The notes below the pieces were generated by a model. It was not told where the DNA came from, searched no databases, and saw only the letters and a program-made list of their open reading frames with translations. Below, piece by piece: positions 8,365 to 18,101 of a DNA stretch of 54,341 nucleotides. The stretch covers positions 1 through 54,341 of the IMG/VR virus record IMGVR_UViG_3300021959_005230, one strand, 5' to 3'. Positions within the stretch are counted from its first letter, which is position 1; the number at the start of each line of letters is the position of its first letter. This DNA is from a virus. Both the position numbers and the translations under genes were made by a program.

Positions 8365-9125
8365 TATCCAATTAATATTTCTAATTTAGAAATAATATCG
8401 CAGGCAATGTTATTATGTGTTTGCGGGCCATAATGTCCTATGTCTCTAGCCCAATCGTGTTGAGAACTAATTGTTTCAATTTTATTATGTATTACTAACG
8501 GCAAATTATTTCTTAAACAGAAGGATTTTATACTATTAAGTGCTAATAACTCTCCAGCCCAAATATTTGTATCTTCGTCTACTTTATCAGAAACAGAATA
8601 GTTTATCCTTCCCAAAGGAGGTGTAAAGACTACTACTGCATCTATGAGACTGATATCTAAATCATCTTGTAAAAATAACATTGTATACAATGCAGAAACA
8701 TCTAGACCTTTGCCTGGCAATCCATAATTAAAACACTCTTTACTAAAATGTGATGATACCCTGTGTGCAAACGTTTGTTCCTCATGTAATCCTACTCCAA
8801 AAGTATGACTACAGCCTAAAAATAATATACCCTTATCTGTAATGGTATCTGTATTTTTACATCTAAAGCCATTTACATTTAAATTATATTCTATTTGTAC
8901 AGGTTCGCCTTGCTTATTACTCCATCCTAATTTATATAATAAAGACTTTGATGTTGGGTCTGATAAATGTTTATTAAATAGTTCTTGAGTATCATTGGGA
9001 TACCACTTTGTCGTTACATGATAATCTTTATTTTCACTATATGTACCTTCATTATTTTCCAAAGGCATATAATTTGCAAAGTCTTCAATAAGAATTTTTT
9101 TAAATGAGTTTAAGTCTACAGTCAT
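8364..9125 (-). CDS. SGNH/GDSL-hydrolase-like protein
   Basis: A 253-residue protein. The block GILFLGCSHTFGVGL is like the nucleophile region of SGNH hydrolases (Ser in GCSHTFG), followed by FNYGLPGKGLDVSALY, resembling the Gly/Asn block, and a C-terminal RDIGHYGPQTHNNIA segment that could supply the Asp/His pair (D-x-x-H type). The substrate is unknown; related phage proteins are mostly uncharacterised. Late box at 9131-9138 ends 5 nt before the ATG. A second SGNH-like gene lies at 24736-25377 in the early region. Confidence 0.6.
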   Translation of the reverse strand: MTVDLNSFKKILIEDFANYMPLENNEGTYSENKDYHVTTKWYPNDTQELFNKHLSDPTSKSLLYKLGWSNKQGEPVQIEYNLNVNGFRCKNTDTITDKGILFLGCSHTFGVGLHEEQTFAHRVSSHFSKECFNYGLPGKGLDVSALYTMLFLQDDLDISLIDAVVVFTPPLGRINYSVSDKVDEDTNIWAGELLALNSIKSFCLRNNLPLVIHNKIETISSQHDWARDIGHYGPQTHNNIACDIISKLEILIG

Positions 9126-9130
9126 GCAGA

Positions 9131-9138
9131 TATTTAGT
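9131..9138 (-). promoter_or_regulatory. Late promoter box, leaderless geometry
   Basis: ACTAAATA on the minus strand, then TCTGC and the ATG at 9125; overlaps the stop codon of the upstream gene. The box departs from GATAAATA in two bases but has the same 5-nt spacing as the other cases. Confidence 0.55.
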
Positions 9139-11357
9139 TACTTTTTCTTTTTACCAGCCTTCATGTTGGCTAACCAATGAGCCATTCTTTGCTTTTCGCC
9201 TGTGCTGTTCTTTGCTGTTTTACGCAAACTGCTTACACTTGCTTTGGTGTTTACACCGCTACGTTTTGCTAGGCCCTTGCGACCCGGCTTTTTACCGTCT
9301 TTAAAGTTTTCAGTTGCCATTAATCTGTCACCAACATCAGTGACTGTTAGATTAGTGTACTGTGTTAAGTTATCCCAAATCTTTCTACCGCTAGGTGTTT
9401 GATGTCCATCGCTGTATAGTTTTCCGTATTTCTTTACTAAGTAAGTATATACATCTGTGGACTTTACTGTGCCGTTTGATCTAACATTACCTACAGCAAC
9501 ACCGTCCTTGTATTTGTCAAATGCTATATAGAAAACTGGTTGATCTTTAGCATCTACTAAAAACATCAGCGAAAGGTTACCTTTTGAGAATGTTACTATA
9601 TCGTAAGACCCCAGCCTGCCTGCTTTAACTGGCATGCCAAATTTTGGTGCATGTTCCCGATAAAAGTAATCAATGCTATCTTGTTTGCCTTTGGAATCCA
9701 ATTTCATATCAGCAAAGTCTTTGGGACCTTCGTCTATTTGTACATAAGTACCATCTTTACTGTGATAGTATAACAGTTCTGCGGCGTCCGGGTGACCATA
9801 TGGTTTTTTATTAACTAATTCTATATAATTAGGATCTGTTAGTCCTTGTAAAACTACTTCTCCATCGTCATAGGCTTGATTATTGTAGGAAGTCGTAATG
9901 ATATATTGTTTGCCGTCTGTGGCTTTTATAACTACACCTTCATCTTGATCAACTTGTGCTTGGTCCTTCCATTCATCGTAGGCTCTTTGTGCTTCTTGTG
10001 GTGAGAAGTAAGGTGGATAACTTACACGTTTAGGCTCTGTTTTATTTATTGGAACTACTTCACCTTCGTTCTTTACACAATTAGGAACTGTTTTACCAAA
10101 CATCTTTTTGGTGCCTTTCTTCTTGTATCCTTTCCAGCAACGTGTACCCTCTGGTAATAATTTAAACAGTTTAGTACCACCTAAAACTTTAGCGGCTTTA
10201 AATTGGCTCATATCGTCAAACCCATCTGGCTGATCTTGATACATATCTCCTGCTTTGGCTAAAGGTATATCTTTTTTGCTTTTCTGGTCATAAGCAACGA
10301 CTCTTTTGGGATATCGGGCTGTTATACTGCTCCACATTGTTTTAGCACTAGGCGTTTGTGAAAAATCGGAATATATAGGGACACCTTTCCAGGCACTAAA
10401 AGCCAAATAAAATTTAATTGCTTTACCTTGTCCACGTATCTCTGGATCCATTCCAACACCAGCAACTCTATAACCGTCTTCAAATGGTTTGAGTTTTAAA
10501 AACCCTAGTACATTTTTTTCTTTGTTAGGTCCAGTTTGATTTGCTTTAGGATTGTGTAGCATTGTTTTTATAAACTTTTGCCATATGCTTTTTTGTCTTG
10601 GTGTTTCCCTGCTAGACACACTCATACTATTTGCATAAAACAAATACAAATCTCCATTAGGCATCTGTACTACTTCTGTTTCAGATTGTATATTTGGAAT
10701 CTTGCCTAAACTTTTACCTGGTCGGTAATCCATTTCAGGATCATAATCATATTTGGGTGGCTTTCTATTTGTAGCATTGTTGTATGCATCGTTGGCATCT
10801 GGGTCGTATGAGCCTGCTGGTCTAATTATAGGTGCTTCGTACACACTCTTTTTAGGTAGACGTTTTAAGTCCTTTTCACGTTGCTTTAAGTCTGCTTCTA
10901 TGCCTTTCATTAATGCACTTATGTCTTGTGACGCTTCGATAGTTTCCATTAAACTATCTACTTTAGACTTCATTTTTTCTTCGTATGTTGGTTCCTTTTC
11001 TGCTGTTTCACTAAAGTATTCAATAAGCTCTTCTATAGTTGCATCTACTTTTATTACTCTTACTTTTTTTAATTCTAAACCACATGCGACATCATACCTG
11101 TGATGTCCGTTTACAATATAATTATTTTTATCTATAACTATGGGTCTTATACTGCCATCTGCAAAGCCACTTTTTGCTTTATCATGATAGCCTTTTACTC
11201 GTTGACTTTGTACTGGCTTTAATTTGTTTAGACTAATTTTACCTTTTCTAAATTTAAAAGGAGAGTTTTGTAAATTACCTTTTCTGATCTGAGGCATAGT
11301 ATTTCTATCGAAATTCTTCTCTTGCTCAGGTCTATCTTGTAATTCAAACAGTTTCAT
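9138..11357 (-). CDS. Multidomain virion protein: ParB-like domain, GNAT-like domains, basic C-terminus
   Basis: A 739-residue protein with a short capsid-targeting-like start (MKLFELQDRPEQEKNF). Residues about 38-105 match ParB/sulfiredoxin-type domains, with the signature NGHHRYDV at 83-90. Residues about 230-360 look like a GNAT acyltransferase fold, with the acetyl-CoA loop candidate VGMDPEIRGQGKAIKFYL. A second related segment lies near 580-690; both copies end in a YSDxxQTPSxxxxW motif, suggesting an internal duplication. Residues about 407-429 form a Cys/Lys-rich KKGTKKMFGKT motif known from marine phage proteins. The tail (DGKKPGRKGLAKRSGVNTKA, then RMAHWLANMK) is strongly basic. Activity is not established. 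Confidence 0.65.
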   Translation of the reverse strand: MKLFELQDRPEQEKNFDRNTMPQIRKGNLQNSPFKFRKGKISLNKLKPVQSQRVKGYHDKAKSGFADGSIRPIVIDKNNYIVNGHHRYDVACGLELKKVRVIKVDATIEELIEYFSETAEKEPTYEEKMKSKVDSLMETIEASQDISALMKGIEADLKQREKDLKRLPKKSVYEAPIIRPAGSYDPDANDAYNNATNRKPPKYDYDPEMDYRPGKSLGKIPNIQSETEVVQMPNGDLYLFYANSMSVSSRETPRQKSIWQKFIKTMLHNPKANQTGPNKEKNVLGFLKLKPFEDGYRVAGVGMDPEIRGQGKAIKFYLAFSAWKGVPIYSDFSQTPSAKTMWSSITARYPKRVVAYDQKSKKDIPLAKAGDMYQDQPDGFDDMSQFKAAKVLGGTKLFKLLPEGTRCWKGYKKKGTKKMFGKTVPNCVKNEGEVVPINKTEPKRVSYPPYFSPQEAQRAYDEWKDQAQVDQDEGVVIKATDGKQYIITTSYNNQAYDDGEVVLQGLTDPNYIELVNKKPYGHPDAAELLYYHSKDGTYVQIDEGPKDFADMKLDSKGKQDSIDYFYREHAPKFGMPVKAGRLGSYDIVTFSKGNLSLMFLVDAKDQPVFYIAFDKYKDGVAVGNVRSNGTVKSTDVYTYLVKKYGKLYSDGHQTPSGRKIWDNLTQYTNLTVTDVGDRLMATENFKDGKKPGRKGLAKRSGVNTKASVSSLRKTAKNSTGEKQRMAHWLANMKAGKKKK

Positions 11358-11359
11358 TT

Positions 11360-11983
11360 TTAATAAACGCCTTTACCGAAATCAAAACCTTTAGTTTTTT
11401 TCTTTTTCTTTTTCTTCTTTTTACCTGGTACCATACTGCCTAAAAATGCATATCCTCTTGCAGGACTAGGCGTGGAATCAGCGGAACCAGTGTCACCACT
11501 GCCTGCAGACCCGCCGCCTCCACTTGAATTTCCATGAGCGCCGCCACCTGAGCTATTGCCAGGTCCAGCACCGCCACCAACACCAGCACCTGCACCTGAG
11601 CCTGCACCGCCACCTGCTCCAGCACCACCGCCACCGCCGCCGGCACCACCGCCACCGCCTCCGCCTCCACCGCCACCGGCTTCAGCATTTAATGGTATTC
11701 TGTACATGATGTCTATAAATTCTTCTACTGCTTCTTTTTCTTCCCCTGTACCTCTATCAGTCAAAAATTCCGTATATATTTCTTCTTTTTTATACTTAAA
11801 TACTTTTTCCATATGGGTAAAAAGAGACAGCAACCCGCCTTGGTTATATGCGTTTACGGCTTTTTCCTCGTTACTCCAATCCTTTTCTGGTCTATATAAA
11901 GGTATTATAACTTTGGGCGGTGTACTAGGTATAGTTTGAGGTATACCTGGTAATGTGGGTTGATTTATTTCTCTTAATTTCAA
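11360..11983 (-). CDS. Poly-Gly / poly-Lys low-complexity late protein, TTG start
   Basis: A 207-residue protein. The start is TTG at 11983, overlapping the TGA of the giant gene (TTGA), with GGAG 7 nt upstream. Residues 1-95 are ordinary (MKLREINQPTLPGIPQTIP at the start, of the capsid-targeting-like class). They are followed by about 75 residues of almost pure Gly with Ala and Ser, a short Ser/Pro stretch and a run of nine lysines before GFDFGKGVY. The Gly tract makes an island of very high GC (about 11509-11690) in AT-rich DNA. No function recognised; likely a disordered virion linker. Confidence 0.65.
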   Translation of the reverse strand: MKLREINQPTLPGIPQTIPSTPPKVIIPLYRPEKDWSNEEKAVNAYNQGGLLSLFTHMEKVFKYKKEEIYTEFLTDRGTGEEKEAVEEFIDIMYRIPLNAEAGGGGGGGGGGGAGGGGGGAGAGGGAGSGAGAGVGGGAGPGNSSGGGAHGNSSGGGGSAGSGDTGSADSTPSPARGYAFLGSMVPGKKKKKKKKKTKGFDFGKGVY

Positions 11984-14900
11984 GATCTAACTCCTATTTG
12001 TGGGTAAGGATATATATTATTTGTACTGATAAAGTAAATTGTATTTACATTTAGGCTTAAATCCTGTACCTCTTCCTCTGTTCTTGCATAATGCATAGTC
12101 TTTGTTTTCTTATCCATAAATAAGATACCTTCAAGGTCCCCTTCACTTCTTTTAATATTTAGATAGTTCATAATATTATATTTACCATATACTTGTCTAA
12201 ATTCTGCATCGTTTCCTGCATCCATCAATTTTACTAGATAATTTATTTGTTTTGTATTTAGGCCTGTATTAGTTGCCTGTAATATACCTGCTGTACTGCG
12301 TAATGCTTTTTTCTTTCTTGCTGGATCATTTGTTAGTTTAGGATTCTGTAATAGGCTAATATGCATCGCACTATTTAATCCTGTTGCTGGCATATTAGCA
12401 ACCTCTTCTATATCAGCAAAGTCTAATTTAAATCCTTCCACTTTGCCTGACCAAGTTGCATCTGGTTGTACATGATAGTCCTTAAATCTGGCATCTTTGG
12501 CTGTTTTAGTTTTTAATTCTACATGGCTTCCATTAATAAGTAAGTCTCCTTTACCTTTACCTGAGCCAATACCTGTAATTTTAGAACTCAGTGTAGCAAG
12601 TAAAAACTCACCAGCACCTATACCCTGACCTATAACGTTGGATAAATCATCAATAAATTCAGTAACATACCCTTCCGTTCCATATCCTCTAAATACATCT
12701 GGGAAACTATATTTGCCACCTGATAAAATTTTATCAGTATCTACAAGTTCATCTTTCTTCCATTTAGCCAGTAATTGAGCACGTTCTAAATTTGTCATTT
12801 CTAAACTGGCAATCATTTTAGCAATCTTTAATTGATTCCTTTTGACTTCAGTATCATCTATGTCGTCCAAATTAGTCATGATACTTTTCAATCTACCACC
12901 TACGCCCATATCATCTAACAAACCATCTATATATTGAACAATTCTATCTGTTTGTGGATCGTCGTCAGGTAAGTTTTGTATCTTATCAACTACATCATCT
13001 TTACTCTCTACTAAATTTACTTGCTTTCTTATACTAGGGTCTAATTGTGATTTTATATAATTTCTTAAAACATTCCTTAAATCTGCTTTATCTCCGCCTT
13101 GTCCTCTTATTGCTCTAAAATCTGATAACATTTGTGGTACTGGTAAAGCCCAGTATGCCTCCATTTGTTTTCCAAGGTCTCCTGCAGGCATTGGCTCTGC
13201 AAGTAGTTTGTTAAGTAAATATGGTATGCTGTTGTCTGGTAATGCATCTACATTAACTTTTTCTAGTATAGTAGACTTATCTAATATAAGCAACTGCTCT
13301 TCTAACGTTAATTTATCAAACTTTTTAAATACACTTTCATTATTTAAATTACTTCTACGTGAGGCCGCTAGTGCATCTTGGAAACTATTAAATGGCTCAT
13401 CACCATATACAAAAGCCTTCTTGAATGTAGTTAAAACTGTTTGTTTAAAATCATAAGGATTGTCGTCATTAATTAAGAATGCTACCAAGTTGTTTACTTC
13501 GTCACGTGCTAAATAATTTTGCATACCATTCTGCATCATCACATCAAACATACCAAACTCACTTCTTGCTTTATCATATGAATTTTGATATGGTTTATCA
13601 TCTTGACCTTTTGGCAAATTATTTTTGTCTATATCTAATTTTACATCACCATCTAAAACTTTTTTCAATACTACCTCTAATGCTACTTTAAAACTACCGT
13701 ATCGGTCTTGCTTCATTACTTTTGCAACGATGTCTTTCATCTTTTCTGGATATAAACTCCAATCAAATGCATCGAATTGCTTTTGGTGTGCTCCGTCGCC
13801 ATTCATTGACCACATTGTTGCACTACTTCTGTTTAATGGCTCACCACTTTCTGGATTAGTTGTTATATCATCTGCTACAAGGTCGGATTGTCCTTTTACA
13901 CCTTTTCTGCTATCGCCTTTATGTGTAATTTCTATACCTATGTTTTTTAACATTCTGTAATGGTCACCGTCTAAATGTATAAACCTATCCTCGTCTTGTA
14001 AATCTTCAAATGTTACACTATAAAGACGCTCAAATGCCTGTTTTATTTTCTGATACCCTGATTTCCTCCAGGTGTGATAATAATTTTTTGCTTGTTCAAA
14101 AGTTTTTATTAATTCAAGTCCTGATGTAGCATCTTCGACATCACTCCAATGACTAGAAGGTATTGAATAAACTTTGCGTCCTTTATTTAACTCATCATTG
14201 AAATGTTCTAAATGATTTTCTAAATATGCCGCTCTGTCGTCGTAATTTTCGTCACTTATAGTTTCAAAAAATTCTTTATCCATATAAGCCCAACTATGCG
14301 ATGGAATATTAAATGTTGCTTTGGATTTTCCTCTTACATTTTTCTCAAAATCTTTATTTCTTTTATCTAACTGATTTTTATTTTTAATTTCTGTTTTTAA
14401 ATCTAGGAAACCTTCCTTTTGGAATATCTTATCAAATGCTGATAAAAATTGTTTAATTGCGGCAAATCTTTCTTTGAGTACTGCTCTTATTTCCATTTTT
14501 TTAAAATAGCGAGGTTGTCCTTCTTTTGCAGTATAATAATCACTTAGATTTATAGAACTAATTACTAGGTCATCATATGATTTAGGAAAGTTATATGTAT
14601 CGTCTTCAGGGTCTGACATTTTAGTTAGTTTATCTAAATCATCGTTCCATCGTCTTAATCTATCATTAGGCCCAGCACCTCGATATGCCAGTCCTAAAAA
14701 TTCTGCACCATCTTGATCATTGTCTTTTAAACCTAGTTCTGTTTCAAAATTTATTGGTTTTAATGCTGTTAAAAATTTATTACCTATAGATGATAGTTGC
14801 TTTACAATGTTTTGGTATTTGTCTTTGTCGTCTGTTTTTAAATCCTGCAAATGATCCATTCGGTCTCGCATTCGCTGTGTCATTCTCATCTGTGCAACAC

Positions 14901-17817
14901 TTTCATAACTGTCATCGCTTTTAATATTCACATGGTGTTGCGGACTTGTAGGATGTTTATAACCTTTATATGGCTCTAAAAATTTAATTAGTTCCTGTAC
15001 TGCATCTGGAGATGTAATTTTACCAGCAGTCATAACACCCTGAGAACCATAACTTCCATGTTTCATATATCTAGCAAATTCGTTTTCTTGTCTTACATTT
15101 TTTTGTATTGTTCTAATTGCATCTTCTATGTCTACTTTGTTCATTGTAGGCGAAACTTTACTTAATATTTCTGTATATTGTCCTTGCATACGATTATCTT
15201 TAGAGTCATCAGACATAAAGAATTGCCACGATTTTTTAAGTATTTCATCAACATTTGCTGGTGTTAAATATTCTTGCCCTTGTATAATACTTTGTTTAAA
15301 TAATAGGGTTATGCCTTTCGTTAACCTAACAATATTTTCTTTATCACTTCCATTAAAGTTGAAATCATTCATACTTCCTATTGCAAGTCGTTCTAATTCT
15401 TTAGTATCTAATTTTAATTCTTTTGTATACTTTCTGAATTCTGATACTGCTTTTGCATTTGGTGTGCTTCTTGCTTTACCATCAGCAAGATCTCTTGCTA
15501 GAATTGTTATTGCTGAAGAAAATCTTTCCTGTGCTTTTTTTAATTCACTTTGTGCTCTTTTGCTTGGTGCAATAGAATCTGGCTGTATGAAACCAGTTAC
15601 TGCTTCATCTTCTTCGGCTTCGCCCATCCAACTAGGATCTTTGCCAGTGCCTTTTTTATAATCTTTAATGCTTTGTTTCCATTCTTTGTCAGCATTTGGT
15701 TTTGACAGTTCGTTATGTGATTGTAAATAATCAACACTAGTACCTAATAATCTTATAACTTCAAAGTAATCTTTTTTACCTACAATTTCCTTTGCTTGGT
15801 CAATCACAGGATGATCAACTGTACCTTCATAATCTTTTAGTTTTTTAGGATCTACCTCCTGGGACTTACGCAACAATCTACTAACTGCTTTTACATAATC
15901 TTTTCTGTAAGCATCTTTATCATAACCTGCTTTCATCACAGTAGCATATCTCACAACTGCTTTTACAACCTTTTCATACATTGTTTGATAATCTGAGCCA
16001 CCGGCTATTCTAAACTCTATAAGTTCATTATTTGAGTCTCTGTCCTTGACATCCTTAAAGTGGATAGTATTAAATTTACCTGTATCTATTCCTTTTGATA
16101 ACATTCCCTCAAATTGCTCGAAACTCTTTGCGTCACCACGTTTCATACCTTCGGCATATTTTAATATATTATTATATTGGCTTTTTGTATAACTGTTTCT
16201 AAGTCTACCAAATTCTGCTAGTAAGTACGGGTCACCTAACAGTAATGCCATTTTTAATTTGTTAAGTTCTTGGCCTTCCCTTCTACCGTTCTCATCCACA
16301 GGAGCATCTGGTTCTCCTTGCCAACTCATTGTAACGTGAAGTCCTGTAGAATTGTTTGTACCAAAGTTACGTTCGCTCCAGTCAAACAAACTTTTCATTT
16401 CTTGTAGCATTTTTCTGGGACTATCAAATACCGGTGATATAAGTTCTGCACCAGTACCTTCATCAGGTTCGATACTGCTATCTCTCTCAACTGCCCAACC
16501 TGTAGTAGTATTAGTTTCTCCGTAATCTCCTGATTCCGGAAAGTCTGGGAATTCACTGTTATCTCTAATCCATGTCATTAATTCATCTGCCACACCTTCA
16601 ACATCGCCACCTCCACTAGAATATTCATAACCATAATCATCAAGGAAACTACTCATGTAACTGTAGTTGTCATAGACCCAATCGTCCATGCTGAAGTCAT
16701 CATCTGCGGCCTCTGTGGCTTCATCATCTAGATCATTTTCTTCAGTAACTTGACCTCTTAACCAGTCTATATATTCTTCTTCGTACTCTTCTTCAACAAA
16801 CTCTCTTACCCAATTTATATACTCCCAACCATCTTCTTCACGGTTTTCGTATTCTTTAGGATCTTCCTCTTCAAAATTGTCTTTGTATCTTTCTACTGCT
16901 TCTGAACTTGGACCACCACCACTATCAATAAAATCGTTTAGGTATTCTTCATCTTCTCTGACCTCATTTACTTTGTCAGTTATTAGATCATCAAGGTATT
17001 CGTCTTGTCCTTTTTGATATAACCAATCTCGATAATCTTCATATGCAGAATCTGGTAAATCACCAAATTGATATTCAATATCACCGATTGACATATCATC
17101 AACTTGTGAATTACCATCGCCATCTACACTAAAGAAAAAAGTTTCTGCTTCAAATCCACATTTTACAGGTGCATCAAAGGCCTGAGTTGCTATAGATCTG
17201 TGATTAAAGTTTATTTCAAATAAGTTTGGATTTGCTTCTTTTAGACGTTTTCTAGATAATTTTTTAATCTTGCCTTTAAGATCTTTTATCTTTAATTTTT
17301 TACCTTTTCTTTTGGCAATGTTAGAAAGTTTTCCGGCAAATAAGTCTTGTCCTGAAGAAAACCCTTTCTTTATTTTGTCCATATATGATGATGATGCATC
17401 AAGTTCTGGTTCTGGAACATCTATTAATTGATTTCCTTTTACCTGTTGTACTGCATCTACATCTTGATCTTTTGGTATCTCTTCTAGAGAACCATCTGCG
17501 TTTTTAGTAATAAGTGCTTCTGGTCTATTACCATCACCTACTATGGAAATTGCCTTTGCGGCTGTTCCAGTTTTTTTATTAACTACTACTGACCCAACAC
17601 TTACGTCTTTTGCTTTCATTTGAGTTATAGTATGTTTGGAATCTGGTGCGTTGCCGCCTTGTGAAGTCGTTTTTTCTTTAGATGCGTCTGAGCCTGCTAC
17701 CGATTTATTTGCTTTAGCATTACCGCCATGTCCGCCACCGCCTACAGTACTTCCTCCACCAGAGGCTCCGTATTCTTTTAATAAATGTTCTAAAGTTTTT
17801 ACTTCACTAAACTTCAT
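11980..17817 (-). CDS. Giant multidomain virion protein with amidoligase-like and nuclease-like domains
   Basis: A 1945-residue protein, the largest here. Residues 1-16 (MKFSEVKTLEHLLKEY) look like a T4 capsid-targeting peptide with a possible LKE cleavage site, followed by a Gly-rich linker. Residues about 215-505 resemble amidoligase domains: CGFEAETFF, then after a very acidic insert GWAVERDSSIE, GAELISPVF and NSTGLHVTMSW. Residues about 500-1650 are mostly helical with no recognised motif. Residues about 1690-1810 look like a PD-(D/E)XK nuclease core, GDLLINGSHVELKTKT, preceded by a Gly/Ser-rich turn. The ATG overlaps the stop of the upstream small basic gene. The architecture fits the polyvalent-protein idea of injected effector arrays; activities are inferred from motifs only. 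Confidence 0.7.
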   Translation of the reverse strand: MKFSEVKTLEHLLKEYGASGGGSTVGGGGHGGNAKANKSVAGSDASKEKTTSQGGNAPDSKHTITQMKAKDVSVGSVVVNKKTGTAAKAISIVGDGNRPEALITKNADGSLEEIPKDQDVDAVQQVKGNQLIDVPEPELDASSSYMDKIKKGFSSGQDLFAGKLSNIAKRKGKKLKIKDLKGKIKKLSRKRLKEANPNLFEINFNHRSIATQAFDAPVKCGFEAETFFFSVDGDGNSQVDDMSIGDIEYQFGDLPDSAYEDYRDWLYQKGQDEYLDDLITDKVNEVREDEEYLNDFIDSGGGPSSEAVERYKDNFEEEDPKEYENREEDGWEYINWVREFVEEEYEEEYIDWLRGQVTEENDLDDEATEAADDDFSMDDWVYDNYSYMSSFLDDYGYEYSSGGGDVEGVADELMTWIRDNSEFPDFPESGDYGETNTTTGWAVERDSSIEPDEGTGAELISPVFDSPRKMLQEMKSLFDWSERNFGTNNSTGLHVTMSWQGEPDAPVDENGRREGQELNKLKMALLLGDPYLLAEFGRLRNSYTKSQYNNILKYAEGMKRGDAKSFEQFEGMLSKGIDTGKFNTIHFKDVKDRDSNNELIEFRIAGGSDYQTMYEKVVKAVVRYATVMKAGYDKDAYRKDYVKAVSRLLRKSQEVDPKKLKDYEGTVDHPVIDQAKEIVGKKDYFEVIRLLGTSVDYLQSHNELSKPNADKEWKQSIKDYKKGTGKDPSWMGEAEEDEAVTGFIQPDSIAPSKRAQSELKKAQERFSSAITILARDLADGKARSTPNAKAVSEFRKYTKELKLDTKELERLAIGSMNDFNFNGSDKENIVRLTKGITLLFKQSIIQGQEYLTPANVDEILKKSWQFFMSDDSKDNRMQGQYTEILSKVSPTMNKVDIEDAIRTIQKNVRQENEFARYMKHGSYGSQGVMTAGKITSPDAVQELIKFLEPYKGYKHPTSPQHHVNIKSDDSYESVAQMRMTQRMRDRMDHLQDLKTDDKDKYQNIVKQLSSIGNKFLTALKPINFETELGLKDNDQDGAEFLGLAYRGAGPNDRLRRWNDDLDKLTKMSDPEDDTYNFPKSYDDLVISSINLSDYYTAKEGQPRYFKKMEIRAVLKERFAAIKQFLSAFDKIFQKEGFLDLKTEIKNKNQLDKRNKDFEKNVRGKSKATFNIPSHSWAYMDKEFFETISDENYDDRAAYLENHLEHFNDELNKGRKVYSIPSSHWSDVEDATSGLELIKTFEQAKNYYHTWRKSGYQKIKQAFERLYSVTFEDLQDEDRFIHLDGDHYRMLKNIGIEITHKGDSRKGVKGQSDLVADDITTNPESGEPLNRSSATMWSMNGDGAHQKQFDAFDWSLYPEKMKDIVAKVMKQDRYGSFKVALEVVLKKVLDGDVKLDIDKNNLPKGQDDKPYQNSYDKARSEFGMFDVMMQNGMQNYLARDEVNNLVAFLINDDNPYDFKQTVLTTFKKAFVYGDEPFNSFQDALAASRRSNLNNESVFKKFDKLTLEEQLLILDKSTILEKVNVDALPDNSIPYLLNKLLAEPMPAGDLGKQMEAYWALPVPQMLSDFRAIRGQGGDKADLRNVLRNYIKSQLDPSIRKQVNLVESKDDVVDKIQNLPDDDPQTDRIVQYIDGLLDDMGVGGRLKSIMTNLDDIDDTEVKRNQLKIAKMIASLEMTNLERAQLLAKWKKDELVDTDKILSGGKYSFPDVFRGYGTEGYVTEFIDDLSNVIGQGIGAGEFLLATLSSKITGIGSGKGKGDLLINGSHVELKTKTAKDARFKDYHVQPDATWSGKVEGFKLDFADIEEVANMPATGLNSAMHISLLQNPKLTNDPARKKKALRSTAGILQATNTGLNTKQINYLVKLMDAGNDAEFRQVYGKYNIMNYLNIKRSEGDLEGILFMDKKTKTMHYARTEEEVQDLSLNVNTIYFISTNNIYPYPQIGVRS

Positions 17818-18101
17818 TACCTTCTCTTATTAAGTGCCGCCACTCTCTTACTTTGGATATTATGTCTTTTTGTTCTTCTGGATTTTCTAGCCATTCTAGA
17901 ACCTAATCTTGCTTTCGTTTTTTTCATTGTTAGGCGTTTTTTAAAATCTATGGGTGCATTACACTGACTTGCTGTACTCACAACTCTGCCTTTGCGTCTA
18001 CCACTTGTACATCTGATAGCACGTTTAATTGAATTACCCATTTTACGCCAAACCATTCTGGCTTCTATAATAGGCCCATCTGTAAATTCTGCTAGTCTCA
18101 T
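17817..18101 (-). CDS. Small very basic conserved late protein
   Basis: A 94-residue protein dominated by Arg and Lys, with the conserved stretch RCTSGRRKGRVVSTASQCNA followed by KKTKARLGSRMARKSRRTKR. I recognise it as a conserved hypothetical of T4-like marine phages. The true start is the ATG at 18101 (MRLAEFTDGPIIEARMVW), which overlaps the previous TGA; an upstream in-frame start at 18176 lies inside that gene. The N-terminus contains IIE followed by A, a possible prohead-protease site. T4 internal proteins are likewise small, basic and targeted, so a packaged DNA-associated role is a reasonable inference. Confidence 0.75.
   Translation of the reverse strand: MRLAEFTDGPIIEARMVWRKMGNSIKRAIRCTSGRRKGRVVSTASQCNAPIDFKKRLTMKKTKARLGSRMARKSRRTKRHNIQSKRVAALNKRR

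Noticed and set aside
8364-9125. SGNH-like gene as a lysis enzyme
   Set aside because: The motif is that of an esterase-type fold, not of a peptidoglycan hydrolase; no catalytic pattern of lysozyme, amidase or transglycosylase was seen.
11556-11939. Plus-strand Pro/Ala-rich frame of 127 codons
   Set aside because: It is the complement of the poly-Gly tract; Gly codons read antisense give Pro and Ala. The minus frame has a start, ribosome site and coupling to its neighbour.
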